A stretch of DNA of 64,000 nucleotides from Mannheimia sp041807705 (GTDB taxonomy: Bacteria; Pseudomonadota; Gammaproteobacteria; Enterobacterales; Pasteurellaceae), in NCBI RefSeq assembly GCF_041807705.1, contig NZ_JBGTYY010000008.1:1-64000 (forward strand). The letters are read 5' to 3'. The notes beneath the pieces were generated by a model, which saw nothing but the letters and a program-made list of their open reading frames with translations, ran no database searches and had not been told where the DNA came from. The position numbers and the translations under genes are program-made. Position 1 is the stretch's first letter. Every line of letters starts with the position of its first letter. Below are positions 13,712-23,388 of this stretch, piece by piece.

Positions 13712-16426
13712 ATGATTTCAAAATTACTTACCTCTATTTTTGGCTCAAGCAATGACCGTACTTTAAAGCGTTTAAGAAAGCGTGTTGCACAAATTAATAA
13801 ACTTGAGCCGACATTTGAGCAATTATCTGACGAAGAATTAAAGGCAAAAACTGCTGAATTTAAACAACGTTTAGCCGACGGAGCAACTTTAGAAAGCTTA
13901 GTGCCAGAAGCCTTTGCTACAGTTAGAGAAGCAAGCAGACGTGTATTAGGTATGCGTCCATTTGATGTGCAATTAATTGGTGGTATGGTACTAACCGAGC
14001 GTAATATTGCTGAAATGCGTACGGGTGAGGGTAAAACCTTAACTGCAACCTTGCCTTGCTATTTAAATGCTTTAACAGGTAAAGGCGTTCACGTTGTAAC
14101 CGTAAATGATTACTTGGCTCGCCGTGATGCGGAAACTAACCGCCCATTATTTGAATTTTTAGGCTTAACGGTTGGAGTGAATATTCCGGGGTTAGCCCCT
14201 GAGGTGAAACGTGCGGCATACCAAGCGGATATTACCTATTCAACCAATAGCGAATTAGGTTTTGACTACTTGCGTGATAACTTAGCCCACGACAGAAATG
14301 AGCGTTTCCAACGTGAATTACACTACGCCTTAGTGGATGAAGTGGACTCTATCTTAATTGATGAAGCTCGTACGCCATTAATTATTTCAGGCCCGGCGGA
14401 AGATGCGACCCAAATTTATCAAGCGGTAGATCAAATCATTCCTCATTTGATCGCACAAGACAAAGAAGACACGGAAGAGTACATAGGCGAAGGTGATTTT
14501 ACTGTCGATCTAAAAAACAAACAGGCTCATTTAACAGAGCGTGGTATGGTGAAAGTAGAAGATTTTTTAACTCAAATGGGGTTAATGGAAGAGGGTGAGA
14601 GCTTATATCACCCAGCTCGTATTTCACTGTTACACCACGTGAGTGCAGCCTTAAGAGCTCACAAATTATTTGAACGTAATGTGGATTACATTGTAAAAGA
14701 TGGCGAGATTGTGATCATTGATGAACACACAGGTCGTACAATGGCTGGTCGCCGTTGGTCTGACGGTTTACACCAAGCGATTGAAGCGAAAGAGCGTGTC
14801 AATATTCAAGGCGAAAACCAAACTGTTGCTTCCATTACTTACCAAAACTATTTCCGTTTATACGAAAAATTAGCAGGTATGACAGGTACAGCTGATACAG
14901 AAGCTTTTGAATTCCAACAAATTTATGGCTTAAATACAGTTGTAATTCCTACAAACAGACCTGTTATTCGTGATGACCGCACAGATTTAATGTTCAAAAG
15001 CGAAGCAGAGAAATTTGCAGCGATTATCACTGAAATTAAAGATTGTATCGAACGTAAACAGCCAGTGTTAGTAGGTACAGCATCAGTTGAAAAATCGGAA
15101 CTATTATCGGCAGAATTAACTAAAGCAGGGATTCCACACAACGTATTAAATGCAAAATTCCACGCAAAAGAAGCAGAAATTGTGGCAGAAGCGGGGGCAC
15201 CGGGTGCAGTTACTATTGCAACGAATATGGCAGGTCGTGGTACGGATATTGTGCTTGGCGGTAACTGGAAAATGGAAATCGCTAAGTTTGAAAACCCAAC
15301 GCAAGAGCAAATTGATGCGATTAAAGCCGCGTGGCAAGAGCGTTATGATATTGTAATGAAAGCAGGCGGCTTGCATATTATTGGTACAGAGCGTCACGAA
15401 TCTCGCCGTATTGACAACCAATTGCGTGGTCGTTCTGGTCGTCAAGGCGATCCGGGTTCATCACGTTTCTACTTATCATTAGACGATGCGTTAATGCGAA
15501 TTTACCTCAACGAAGGTAAATTAAATATGATGCGCAAAGCTTTCACTGAAGAAGGTGAGGCGATGGAATCCAAACTTTTAACCAAGGTGATCGCATCGGC
15601 ACAAGCAAAAGTAGAAGCACATAACTTTGATGGACGTAAGAGCCTTCTACAATATGATGATGTAGCGAATGAGCAGCGCAAAGTGATTTACGAACAGCGT
15701 AATCATTTATTGGATACCGACGATATTTCACCAATGATTGAAGCGATTCGCCAAGATGTGTTTGATACCACGATTAGCGAATACATTCCTCCACAATCTA
15801 TTGAAGAAATGTGGAACGTGCCGGGCTTGGAAGAGCGTTTACGCCGTGAGTTTGGATTAGATTTACCAATTTCGCACTGGTTAGAAACAGAAAACGATCT
15901 GCACGAAGAAACCTTGCGTGAGCGCATTCTCAACATCGCGATTGAAGAATACAAAGCGAAAGAAGAGAAAGTAAGTGCCGAAGTGATGCGTAACTTTGAA
16001 AAAGGCGTGATGTTACAAAACCTTGATGAGTTATGGAAAGAGCATTTATCTTCAATGGATTACTTACGCAAAGGTATTCACTTGCGTGGCTATGCGCAAA
16101 AAGATCCGAAGCAAGAGTACAAAAAAGAGTCTTTTGCAATGTTTACCAATATGCTCAGCACCTTGAAATTGAACGTGATCAGCATTTTAAGCCGCATTCA
16201 AGTGCGTAGCCAAGAAGAGGTGGAAGAAGCCCAACGCTTACAAGCGGAAATGGAAGCAAAAGCGGCGGAGCAATTACCAGCCGATGAGCCAACACAGCAA
16301 GTTGATCTTGAAAGTTTAAGCGAAGAAGAGTTAGCAAACTTAAACATTGGTCGTAATGAGCCTTGCCCTTGTGGTTCAGGTAAGAAATATAAGCATTGCC
16401 ACGGCAACAAAGCGAAATACGCATAA
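13712..16426 (+). CDS. secA: Preprotein translocase ATPase SecA
   Basis: This motor protein of 904 residues pushes unfolded preproteins through SecYEG. Visible motifs include Walker A (MRTGEGKT, about residue 105), the DEVDSILIDEARTP block, the helicase region GRSGRQGDPGSSRFYLS and the C-terminal zinc-binding tail with Cys885, Cys887, Cys896 and His897 (CPCGSGKKYKHCH), which contacts SecB. Length matches the E. coli enzyme (901). Translation is probably controlled by secM stalling. Confidence 0.98.
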   Translation: MISKLLTSIFGSSNDRTLKRLRKRVAQINKLEPTFEQLSDEELKAKTAEFKQRLADGATLESLVPEAFATVREASRRVLGMRPFDVQLIGGMVLTERNIAEMRTGEGKTLTATLPCYLNALTGKGVHVVTVNDYLARRDAETNRPLFEFLGLTVGVNIPGLAPEVKRAAYQADITYSTNSELGFDYLRDNLAHDRNERFQRELHYALVDEVDSILIDEARTPLIISGPAEDATQIYQAVDQIIPHLIAQDKEDTEEYIGEGDFTVDLKNKQAHLTERGMVKVEDFLTQMGLMEEGESLYHPARISLLHHVSAALRAHKLFERNVDYIVKDGEIVIIDEHTGRTMAGRRWSDGLHQAIEAKERVNIQGENQTVASITYQNYFRLYEKLAGMTGTADTEAFEFQQIYGLNTVVIPTNRPVIRDDRTDLMFKSEAEKFAAIITEIKDCIERKQPVLVGTASVEKSELLSAELTKAGIPHNVLNAKFHAKEAEIVAEAGAPGAVTIATNMAGRGTDIVLGGNWKMEIAKFENPTQEQIDAIKAAWQERYDIVMKAGGLHIIGTERHESRRIDNQLRGRSGRQGDPGSSRFYLSLDDALMRIYLNEGKLNMMRKAFTEEGEAMESKLLTKVIASAQAKVEAHNFDGRKSLLQYDDVANEQRKVIYEQRNHLLDTDDISPMIEAIRQDVFDTTISEYIPPQSIEEMWNVPGLEERLRREFGLDLPISHWLETENDLHEETLRERILNIAIEEYKAKEEKVSAEVMRNFEKGVMLQNLDELWKEHLSSMDYLRKGIHLRGYAQKDPKQEYKKESFAMFTNMLSTLKLNVISILSRIQVRSQEEVEEAQRLQAEMEAKAAEQLPADEPTQQVDLESLSEEELANLNIGRNEPCPCGSGKKYKHCHGNKAKYA

Positions 16427-16430
16427 TTAA

Positions 16431-16487
16431 ACAAGCGGTCATTTTTAGATAGAAATTTGCAAATTCTCTGCTAAATATGACCGCTTG
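16431..16487. terminator. Inverted USS pair between secA and mutT
   Basis: ACAAGCGGTCATTTTTAG at 16431 is answered by an inverted copy ending at 16487 (ATGACCGCTTG). The hairpin lies between the two genes and may act as a partial terminator. Confidence 0.65.
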
Positions 16488-16508
16488 AGTTTATACAGAA
16501 GGAAACTT

Positions 16509-16919
16509 ATGTCAAAACCGATTATTCAAGTATCAGCGGGTATTATCCGTAATGAATTTGGTCAAATCTATTTAACACAGAGACTTGAAGGACAAGACTT
16601 TGCTCAATCATTAGAATTTCCCGGCGGTAAGGTTGATGCCAACGAAACCCCAGAAGAAGCATTAAAACGTGAGCTGGAAGAAGAGATTGGCATCCAAGTA
16701 CTTAGTGCTTTCCCTTACGAAAATTTTAGTTTTGAATATCCGAATAAAATTATTGAATTCTTTTTTTACTTGGTAGAAGAGTGGGTGAATGAGCCTTTCG
16801 GACGAGAAGGGCAAGAGGGCTTTTGGATCGCTCAATCGGATTTAGATGAAGGGGCATTTCCGCCGGCTAATTCTGAATTGATTCAACGTTTAAAGTCAGA
16901 AGTAGAAAATATCGCTTAG
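16509..16919 (+). CDS. mutT: 8-oxo-dGTP diphosphatase MutT
   Basis: This Nudix hydrolase of 136 residues removes oxidised dGTP from the nucleotide pool. The Nudix box begins at GGKVDANETPEEALKREL and continues EEEIGI, with all acidic residues. MSKPIIQVSAGIIRN is chosen as the start because AGAAGGAAA precedes ATG 16509; the frame opens at 16485 inside the USS hairpin. The secA-mutT order is conserved in gammaproteobacteria. Confidence 0.93.
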   Translation: MSKPIIQVSAGIIRNEFGQIYLTQRLEGQDFAQSLEFPGGKVDANETPEEALKRELEEEIGIQVLSAFPYENFSFEYPNKIIEFFFYLVEEWVNEPFGREGQEGFWIAQSDLDEGAFPPANSELIQRLKSEVENIA

Positions 16920-17041
16920 TAAATAAAAATGATTACTTCTTATAAGGAAATAATCTCTTTTCTGAATGATGATTTATTTGCTATAAGTTTTCAGATAGAA
17001 TTAATTTCTCTACTTTTTCATTACAACAAATAGGAATTTCT

Positions 17042-17601
17042 ATGAAAAAAAATCGTGATGTTAGTCGCAGCTATCGCAGCGGTATCAGCAAATGCTGCAA
17101 CCTATAAAATTGACCCATACCACGCAAATGCAAGATTTAGCATTGACCACTTCGGCACAAGTAGCAACGTAGGTTTTTTACAATTTAACAGGCGAACTGC
17201 AACTTGATGTAGAAAAAGCTACAGGCTCTATTGATGTAACCATTCCTGTAAGTAGCTTACAAGCAAGTAGCCAAGATTTTACTAACCACTTAAAATCAGC
17301 TGATTTATTCCACGCAGAAAAATTCCCTGAAATGCGTTTTGTTTCAACAAAATTCCATTTTGCGGATAAAAAAGTAACAGAAGTGGAAGGTAACTTAACT
17401 CTATTAGGTAAAACTGATCCAGTTACTTTAAAAGCAACCAAATTCAACTGCTATCAAAGCCCAATGTTAAAAGCTGAAGTATGTGGCGGCGATTTCGTAA
17501 CCACTATTGACAGAAGCTAATGGGGTATGAACTACCTTGTTGATGTTGGTATGACAAAAGATGTTGAAATTGCGATTTAAATTGAAGCAGCTAAGCAGTA
17601 A
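17042..17601 (+). pseudogene. YceI family periplasmic protein, inactivated by four lesions
   Basis: The intact protein would start MKKIVMLVAAIAAVSANA (signal peptide) and continue TYKIDPYHANARFSIDHFGTS, a YceI lipocalin-like domain that binds isoprenoid lipids. Lesions seen: an extra A in the run after ATG (ATG plus 8 A); a frameshift at GTAGGTTTTTTACAA, where GGFYNLTG is expected; TAA at 17518 where WGMNYLVDVG follows in frame; and TAA at 17578 before IEAAKQ and the natural stop. Repeated indels in homopolymers plus two nonsense codons indicate long-standing decay, although the first two could be sequencing errors. Confidence 0.88.
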
Positions 17602-17610
17602 TAATTAACT

Positions 17611-17637
17611 AATCCGCACTGATGTGCGGATTTTTTT
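17611..17637 (+). terminator. Rho-independent terminator after the yceI pseudogene
   Basis: AATCCGCAC and GTGCGGATT form a 9-bp stem with loop TGAT, followed by a T run. Confidence 0.88.
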
Positions 17638-17676
17638 ATGGTTTTTTAAAGCCTTTACTTGTTGAAAATTTCATCA

Positions 17677-17721
17677 TCAAGCGGTTAAATTTATAAAAAA
17701 TTTTACAAATTTAACCGCTTG
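17677..17721. repeat. Inverted USS pair upstream of groSL
   Basis: TCAAGCGGTTAAATTTATAA and its inverted copy (AAATTTAACCGCTTG) can form a hairpin directly upstream of the heat-shock-type promoter, probably insulating groSL from upstream transcription. Confidence 0.6.
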
Positions 17722-17723
17722 CC

Positions 17724-17750
17724 CTTGAAAGTCTGAAATCCGCCTTTATA
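17724..17750 (+). promoter_or_regulatory. Heat-shock sigma-32-type promoter of groSL
   Basis: CTTGAAA (17724-17730) matches the sigma-32 -35 consensus. After 12 bases comes CCTTTATA, a degenerate form of the -10 (CCCCATTA). It lies 62 bases before the groS start. No CIRCE inverted repeat is seen, which fits sigma-32 rather than HrcA control. Confidence 0.55.
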
Positions 17751-17811
17751 TTGTTAGGCGTTACGCTTTTTGCGTGGATTATCAATCATCAATTTATAAG
17801 AGGAATAGAAT

Positions 17812-18102
17812 ATGGCACTTCGTCCATTACACGATAAAGTTATTTTAAAACGTGAAGAAGTTGAAACAAAATCAGCAGGCGGTATTGTTTTAACAGGTTC
17901 GGCAGCAACAAAATCAACTCGTGGCAAAGTTATTGCGGTAGGAACAGGTCGCATTTTAGAGAACGGCTCGGTTCAACCTTTAGCGGTTAAAGTAGGCGAT
18001 GTGGTTATCTTCAATGAAGGTTACGGCGTAAAAACCGAGAAAATTGATGGCGAAGAAGTGTTAATTTTAGCAGAACACGATATTTTAGCGATTGTAGAAT
18101 AA
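17812..18102 (+). CDS. groS: Co-chaperonin GroES
   Basis: The 96-residue lid protein of the GroEL chamber has the mobile loop (KSAGGIVLTGSAATKSTRG) and roof region (GTGRILENG). It is followed 57 bases later by groL with no terminator between. Ribosome-binding site AGAGGAA. Confidence 0.97.
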   Translation: MALRPLHDKVILKREEVETKSAGGIVLTGSAATKSTRGKVIAVGTGRILENGSVQPLAVKVGDVVIFNEGYGVKTEKIDGEEVLILAEHDILAIVE

Positions 18103-18159
18103 ATTAATGGTAATGTAGGAGCGTATTGCATACGCCCATAAACATATAAGGAAAAGAAA

Positions 18160-19800
18160 ATGGCAGCAAAAGACGTTAAATTTGGTAACGATGCACGCGT
18201 AAAAATGTTAAAAGGCGTGAATATTTTAGCAGACGCAGTAAAAGTAACTTTAGGCCCGAAAGGTCGTAATGTGGTGTTAGATCGTGCTTATGGTGCACCA
18301 ACTATTACGAAAGATGGTGTATCCGTTGCTCGTGAAATCGAATTAGAAGATAAATTTGAAAATATGGGTGCACAAATGGTGAAAGAGGTTGCCTCTAAAG
18401 CCAATGATGCAGCAGGTGATGGTACAACAACCGCAACTGTACTTGCCCAAGCGATTGTAAACGAAGGTTTAAAAGCGGTTGCAGCAGGTATGAACCCAAT
18501 GGATTTAAAACGTGGTATCGATAAAGCAGTTGCAGCGGTAGTTGAAGAGTTAAAAGCGATTTCAAAACCGTGTGAAACCTCAAAAGAGATCGAACAAGTT
18601 GGTACAATTTCAGCAAACTCAGATTCAACAGTAGGTCAGTTAATTGCTCAAGCAATGGAAAAAGTGGGCAAAGAAGGTGTGATCACCGTTGAAGATGGCA
18701 CAGGTTTAGAAGATGCATTAGATGTAGTGGAAGGTATGCAGTTTGATCGTGGCTACTTATCGCCATATTTCATCAACAAACCTGAAGCTGGCACGGTTGA
18801 ATTAGAAAATCCGTATATTCTTTTAGTTGATAAAAAAGTATCGAACATTCGTGAATTATTACCTGTATTAGAAGGTGTGGCAAAAGCGGGTAAGCCGTTA
18901 TTAATTGTGGCAGAAGACATTGAAGGCGAAGCATTAGCAACATTAGTGGTAAACACAATGCGTGGTATCGTGAAAGTGGCTGCGGTAAAAGCACCGGGTT
19001 TTGGTGATCGCCGTAAAGCAATGTTACAAGATATTGCGATTTTAACTGCAGGTACAGTGATTTCTGAAGAGATCGGTATGGAGCTTGAAAAAGCAACGCT
19101 TGAAGAGCTTGGTCAAGCAAAACGTGTGGTTATTACAAAAGATAACACAACCATTATTGACGGTATTGGCGATGAAACGCAAATTAAAGGCCGTGTAGCA
19201 CAAATTCGCCAACAAATTGAAGATTCAACCTCTGATTACGATAAAGAAAAACTGCAAGAGCGTGTAGCGAAATTAGCAGGTGGTGTGGCAGTAATCAAAG
19301 TGGGTGCGGCAACTGAAGTAGCGATGAAAGAGAAGAAAGACCGTGTTGATGATGCCTTACACGCAACCCGTGCAGCAGTTGAAGAAGGTATTGTACCGGG
19401 AGGTGGTGTGGCTTTAGTGCGTGCAGCAAGTAAAGTAGCAGCAACCTTAAAAGGCGATAACGAAGAACAAAATGTAGGTATTAAACTTGCTCTTCGTGCG
19501 ATGGAAGCACCTTTACGTCAAATCGTAGATAATGCAGGCGAAGAATCATCAGTGGTAGCTCGCAACGTAAAAGAGGGATCTGGCAACTATGGCTATAATG
19601 CAGGTACAGAGCAATATGGCGATATGCTTGAAATGGGTATTTTAGATCCAACTAAAGTAACACGTTCGGCGTTACAATTCGCAGCTTCTATTGCTGGTTT
19701 AATGATCACAACAGAATGTATGATCACAGACTTACCAAAAGATGACAAAGTAGATCCTGCTGCAATGGGCGGTATGGGTGGAATGGGCGGAATGATGTAA
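18160..19800 (+). CDS. groL: Chaperonin GroEL
   Basis: The 546-residue subunit of the ATP-driven folding chamber has the expected N-terminus (AAKDVKFGNDARVKMLKGVN), ATP-binding blocks (LGPKGRNVVLD, GDGTTTATVLAQ) and flexible Gly-Met C-terminal tail (GGMGGMGGMM). It is the second gene of the groSL operon, ended by a strong terminator. Confidence 0.99.
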   Translation: MAAKDVKFGNDARVKMLKGVNILADAVKVTLGPKGRNVVLDRAYGAPTITKDGVSVAREIELEDKFENMGAQMVKEVASKANDAAGDGTTTATVLAQAIVNEGLKAVAAGMNPMDLKRGIDKAVAAVVEELKAISKPCETSKEIEQVGTISANSDSTVGQLIAQAMEKVGKEGVITVEDGTGLEDALDVVEGMQFDRGYLSPYFINKPEAGTVELENPYILLVDKKVSNIRELLPVLEGVAKAGKPLLIVAEDIEGEALATLVVNTMRGIVKVAAVKAPGFGDRRKAMLQDIAILTAGTVISEEIGMELEKATLEELGQAKRVVITKDNTTIIDGIGDETQIKGRVAQIRQQIEDSTSDYDKEKLQERVAKLAGGVAVIKVGAATEVAMKEKKDRVDDALHATRAAVEEGIVPGGGVALVRAASKVAATLKGDNEEQNVGIKLALRAMEAPLRQIVDNAGEESSVVARNVKEGSGNYGYNAGTEQYGDMLEMGILDPTKVTRSALQFAASIAGLMITTECMITDLPKDDKVDPAAMGGMGGMGGMM

Positions 19801-19819
19801 TCGCTCTTTCATAATGAAT

Positions 19820-19854
19820 AAAAGCTACTGAAGCAATTCAGTAGCTTTTGTTTT
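19820..19854 (+). terminator. Rho-independent terminator of groSL
   Basis: AAAGCTACTGAA and TTCAGTAGCTTT form a 12-bp stem with loop GCAA, followed by TTGTTTT. Confidence 0.9.
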
Positions 19855-19933
19855 ATCTATCAGTAACAAGCGGTACTTTTTTACGAAAATTTTGCAAGAA
19901 AAAACCAAGCTATTTAGCTTGGTTTCAAAATAA

Positions 19934-20260
19934 TTATTGATGCTTTTGTCTAAGGTTATTTAATGCGGTTAAACCTTTCTCACAACTTTTTTGTTGTAGG
20001 GCAGTATCCATTTTTAGAATTTGCTGCTTTGTTGAGGAAAGCTTATTTTTCATTTTAGCCAATTGAGTATGAGTACCCGGCTGTTTTTCTGCATCAGAAA
20101 CTAATTTATTTGCCGTGTTAAACATTTTCTCACATTCAGTTGGTAGTGTTTTACTTAAAGTAGGTTTTGCAACTGTCAGTGATGAAGTTTTAACACCAGC
20201 AACTGCGGTAGTTGAAAATAACACAGCACAAAGTGTAACTCCTAAAATTCTTTTAAGCAT
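19934..20260 (-). CDS. Small secreted helical protein, DUF5339-like
   Basis: The 108-residue product starts at MLKRILGVTLCAVLFSTTAVA (ATG 20260 preceded by GGAG; the frame runs on to 20275). It has a signal peptide cleaved after AVA. The mature part is basic and helical with two cysteines (TECEKMF and QKSCEKG), probably disulfide-bonded in the periplasm. It resembles small Pasteurellaceae proteins annotated DUF5339; that assignment is from memory. Function unknown. Confidence 0.65.
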   Translation of the reverse strand: MLKRILGVTLCAVLFSTTAVAGVKTSSLTVAKPTLSKTLPTECEKMFNTANKLVSDAEKQPGTHTQLAKMKNKLSSTKQQILKMDTALQQKSCEKGLTALNNLRQKHQ

Positions 20261-20676
20261 GCGTTCTCCACACATTAAGTGTTAAATCTTAAATTTGATA
20301 GCTATCTTTATACAGGAAATAAAGCGAACTGATACTAGCAAAAGTTTAAATGAATGTCATCTATAAATTGATCCTTTTAAGTAAAAAGATCTCTTAAATA
20401 TTAAAAAGGTAAATTGTTTGTTATAGATTTGTTATTTATAACCAACTTTTTTAGTAGGTTATACAGGATTTATTACATAAATAAACCAATTTTGTGAAGA
20501 ATATAGCAAAATTACTATTTTTTAATTAGCTATTTACAGGTAGAATATTCGCCAGCACTTTATTATAAATGTAACCAATTTGGGTTGTTATTAAAATTAA
20601 GTGAAAATTTGTGGGGGATTACTTTTGGGTAATCTATTTGTCAAATTATTATATTAATAAAAATAAGAGGTTTGAG
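20261..20676. other. 416-base AT-rich intergenic region upstream of cydA
   Basis: No gene is visible. It holds the divergent promoters of the small secreted protein and the cyd operon. A direct repeat TGTTAT at 20419 and 20430 has ArcA-like spacing. TTGAT-AGCT-ATCTT at 20295-20308 resembles an imperfect FNR box. Confidence 0.5.
20419..20435 (+). promoter_or_regulatory. Possible ArcA site upstream of cydA
   Basis: TGTTAT occurs twice exactly 11 bases apart (20419 and 20430), the direct-repeat spacing used by the anaerobic regulator ArcA. cyd operons are ArcA targets in E. coli. The motif is short and the region AT-rich, so chance is possible. Confidence 0.35.
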
Positions 20677-22227
20677 ATGTTAGACGTAGTTGAACTCTCA
20701 CGTTTGCAGTTTGCTTTAACTGCACTCTATCACTTCTTATTCGTACCGCTTACTTTAGGTCTTTCTTTCGTACTTGTTGTGATGGAAACGCTTTATGTAA
20801 CTACGGGTAAAGAAGTATATAAAGATATGACTAAATTTTGGGGTAAGTTATTTGGTATTAACTTTGCTCTAGGTGTAACAACTGGTATTACAATGGAATT
20901 CCAGTTTGGTATGAACTGGTCATATTATTCTCATTATGTAGGTGATATTTTTGGTGCTCCATTAGCAATTGAAGGTTTAATGGCGTTCTTTTTAGAATCT
21001 ACATTTGTGGGATTGTTCTTTTTTGGTTGGGAACGTTTATCAAAAGCTAAACACTTATTAACGACTTACTGTGTTGCATTTGGTTCTAACTTATCTGCAT
21101 TATGGATTTTAGTTGCAAATGGCTGGATGCAAAACCCAGTTGCTTCAGAGTTTAATTTTGAAACTATGCGTATGGAGCTTTCAAGCTTCTCTGAATTGTT
21201 ATTAAACCCAGTTACACAATCTAAATTTTTACACACTGTAACAGCAGGTTATGTTTGTGGTTCTATTTTCGTATTAGGTATTAGTGCATACTATATCTTA
21301 AAAGGTCGTGATTTAGGATTTGCTAAACGTTCATTCTCTGTAGCTGCAAGCTTTGGTTTATTTGCTATTATTGCAGTTATTATTGCTGGTGATGAGTCTG
21401 GTTATGAAATAGGTAAAGCTCAGCCAACTAAATTAGCAGCAATGGAAGGTGAATTTGAAACTCATCCAGCACCAGCAGCTTGGAATGCTGTTGTGATTCC
21501 AAATACAGCTGAAATGAAAAATGAAATGGCAATTGCTATTCCATACGCTGCAGGTATTATTGCTACCCGTTCCTTAGATACTGAAATTACAGGCTTAAAA
21601 GATATTCGTGTTATCAACGAGCAACGTGTTCGTAACGGTATCGTAGCTTATGGTTTACTGGAAAAATTACGTTCCGGTAACTACACAGAAGCAGATAAAG
21701 AAGCTTTCAAAGCAGTACAAAAAGATTTAGGTTTTGGCTTATTGTTAAAACAATATACGGACAACGTAGTTGATGCAACAGAAGAGCAAATCCAAAAAGC
21801 AGCGGATAACACTATTCCAAATGTAGGTCCTACATTCTGGGCATTCCGTATGATGATGCTTTCCGGTGTGATTATGTTGGTATTAATCATTGCTGCGTTT
21901 ACTCAAAATATGCGTGGTCGAGTAGGACAAAGCCGTTTCCTATTAAGAGCATTATTATGCGGTATTCCATTACCGTGGATCGCAATTGAATCCGGTTGGT
22001 TCTTAGCGGAATATGGTCGTCAGCCGTGGGCAATCTATGAGATGTTACCGGTTGGTGTGGCAAACTCAGCATTAACAACAGGCGACTTATGGTTTACGAT
22101 CGGCTTGTTATGTGGTTTATATACACTGTTCTTAATCATAGAAATGTACTTAATGTTCAAATACGGACGACTTGGACCAAGTTCATTAAAAACAGGTCGT
22201 TACTACTTCGAACAATCAGCTAAATAA
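20677..22227 (+). CDS. cydA: Cytochrome bd ubiquinol oxidase subunit I
   Basis: This 516-residue haem-bearing subunit of the high-affinity quinol oxidase reduces oxygen to water at low oxygen tension. Start at MLDVVELSRLQFALTALYHF (AAGAGG upstream; frame opens earlier at 20611 without support). Motifs include the His-containing first helix (LTALYHFLFVPLTLG), the Q-loop region and the GRQPW block (FLAEYGRQPWAIY). First gene of cydABX-ybgE. Confidence 0.97.
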   Translation: MLDVVELSRLQFALTALYHFLFVPLTLGLSFVLVVMETLYVTTGKEVYKDMTKFWGKLFGINFALGVTTGITMEFQFGMNWSYYSHYVGDIFGAPLAIEGLMAFFLESTFVGLFFFGWERLSKAKHLLTTYCVAFGSNLSALWILVANGWMQNPVASEFNFETMRMELSSFSELLLNPVTQSKFLHTVTAGYVCGSIFVLGISAYYILKGRDLGFAKRSFSVAASFGLFAIIAVIIAGDESGYEIGKAQPTKLAAMEGEFETHPAPAAWNAVVIPNTAEMKNEMAIAIPYAAGIIATRSLDTEITGLKDIRVINEQRVRNGIVAYGLLEKLRSGNYTEADKEAFKAVQKDLGFGLLLKQYTDNVVDATEEQIQKAADNTIPNVGPTFWAFRMMMLSGVIMLVLIIAAFTQNMRGRVGQSRFLLRALLCGIPLPWIAIESGWFLAEYGRQPWAIYEMLPVGVANSALTTGDLWFTIGLLCGLYTLFLIIEMYLMFKYGRLGPSSLKTGRYYFEQSAK

Positions 22228-22239
22228 TAGGAGTTAAAA

Positions 22240-23373
22240 ATGCTCGATTATGAATTTCTCCGCTTTATTTGGTGGATTTTAATCATAGTATTATTAATTG
22301 GTTTTGCCGTTACTGATGGCTTTACTATGGGCGTATTAAATCTTTTACCTGTGATTGGTAAAAGTAACGTTGAGCGCCGTATTATGATCAACACAGTTGC
22401 CCCTCACTGGGACGGTAACCAAGTTTGGTTATTAACCGCAGGTGGTGCATTATTTGCGGCGTGGCCAACAGTATATGCAACCTCGTTCTCAGGTTTCTAT
22501 ATTGCAATGGTGCTTGTATTAGCGGCGTTATTCTTCCGCCCTGTTGGTTTTGAATACCGTGCGAAAATTGATAATCCGAAATGGCGTGATGCTTGGGATT
22601 GGGGATTATTAATCGGTGGTTTTGTACCATCATTAGTATTTGGTGTTGCATTTGGTAACTTATTACAAGGTGTACCATTTGAATTTAATAACCTTAACCA
22701 GTCACAATATACAGGCACATTCTTTGGTCTATTGAATCCATTTGCATTATTATGTGGCGTAATTAGTTTAATGATGCTAACAACGCAGGGTGCAACTTGG
22801 TTACAAATGAAAACCACAGATGAACTTCATAATAATGCAAGAAAAGTAGCACAGGTTACAGCAGCAGTTGTATTAGTTGCCTTTGTGCTTGCAGGTGTAT
22901 CCCTATATTTCAAAGATGGTTTTGTAATAACAAGCCAAATCGACCACAATGCACAATCTGTATTTACGAATAAAACAGTAGCAGTTGAAACAGGTGCGTG
23001 GTTTAGAAACTATGCTGAAATGCCGGTGCTTTGGAGCATTCCAGCATTAGCAGTAATTGGTGCATTGCTAACTATCGTTGCATCAAGAGCAAATCGTTCT
23101 GGTTTTGCATTCTTCTCATCATCAATTATGCTTGTTGGGGTAATTACAACGGCGGCAGTTTCAATGTTCCCATTTGTAATGCCATCAATTACTCACCCTA
23201 ATATGAGCTTAACAATGTGGGATGCAACTGCAAGCCACACTACATTAACTGTAATGTTAGTAGTAGCAGGTATCTTCGTTCCAACAGTATTAGGCTATAC
23301 GATTTGGTCATATATCAAAATGTATGGTCGCTTAGATGCAAGTTACTTAGAACACAATAAATCAGCTTACTAA
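22240..23373 (+). CDS. cydB: Cytochrome bd ubiquinol oxidase subunit II
   Basis: The 377-residue integral membrane subunit pairs with CydA. Signature stretches include LLIGFAVTDGFTMGVLNLLP near the N-terminus and APHWDGNQVWLLTAGGALFAAWP. It follows cydA by 12 bases with ribosome-binding site TAGGAG. Confidence 0.97.
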   Translation: MLDYEFLRFIWWILIIVLLIGFAVTDGFTMGVLNLLPVIGKSNVERRIMINTVAPHWDGNQVWLLTAGGALFAAWPTVYATSFSGFYIAMVLVLAALFFRPVGFEYRAKIDNPKWRDAWDWGLLIGGFVPSLVFGVAFGNLLQGVPFEFNNLNQSQYTGTFFGLLNPFALLCGVISLMMLTTQGATWLQMKTTDELHNNARKVAQVTAAVVLVAFVLAGVSLYFKDGFVITSQIDHNAQSVFTNKTVAVETGAWFRNYAEMPVLWSIPALAVIGALLTIVASRANRSGFAFFSSSIMLVGVITTAAVSMFPFVMPSITHPNMSLTMWDATASHTTLTVMLVVAGIFVPTVLGYTIWSYIKMYGRLDASYLEHNKSAY

Positions 23374-23388
23374 TTAGAGGAGAACATT

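Noticed and set aside
15146..15445. Open frames opposite secA and in other frames of groL
   Set aside because: Typical shadow frames of highly expressed genes; no ribosome-binding sites and no family resemblance.
17042..17601. yceI read with in-frame TAA recoding
   Set aside because: The gene also has two frameshifts, and other genes in the window use TAA normally as stop, so decay is the simpler explanation.
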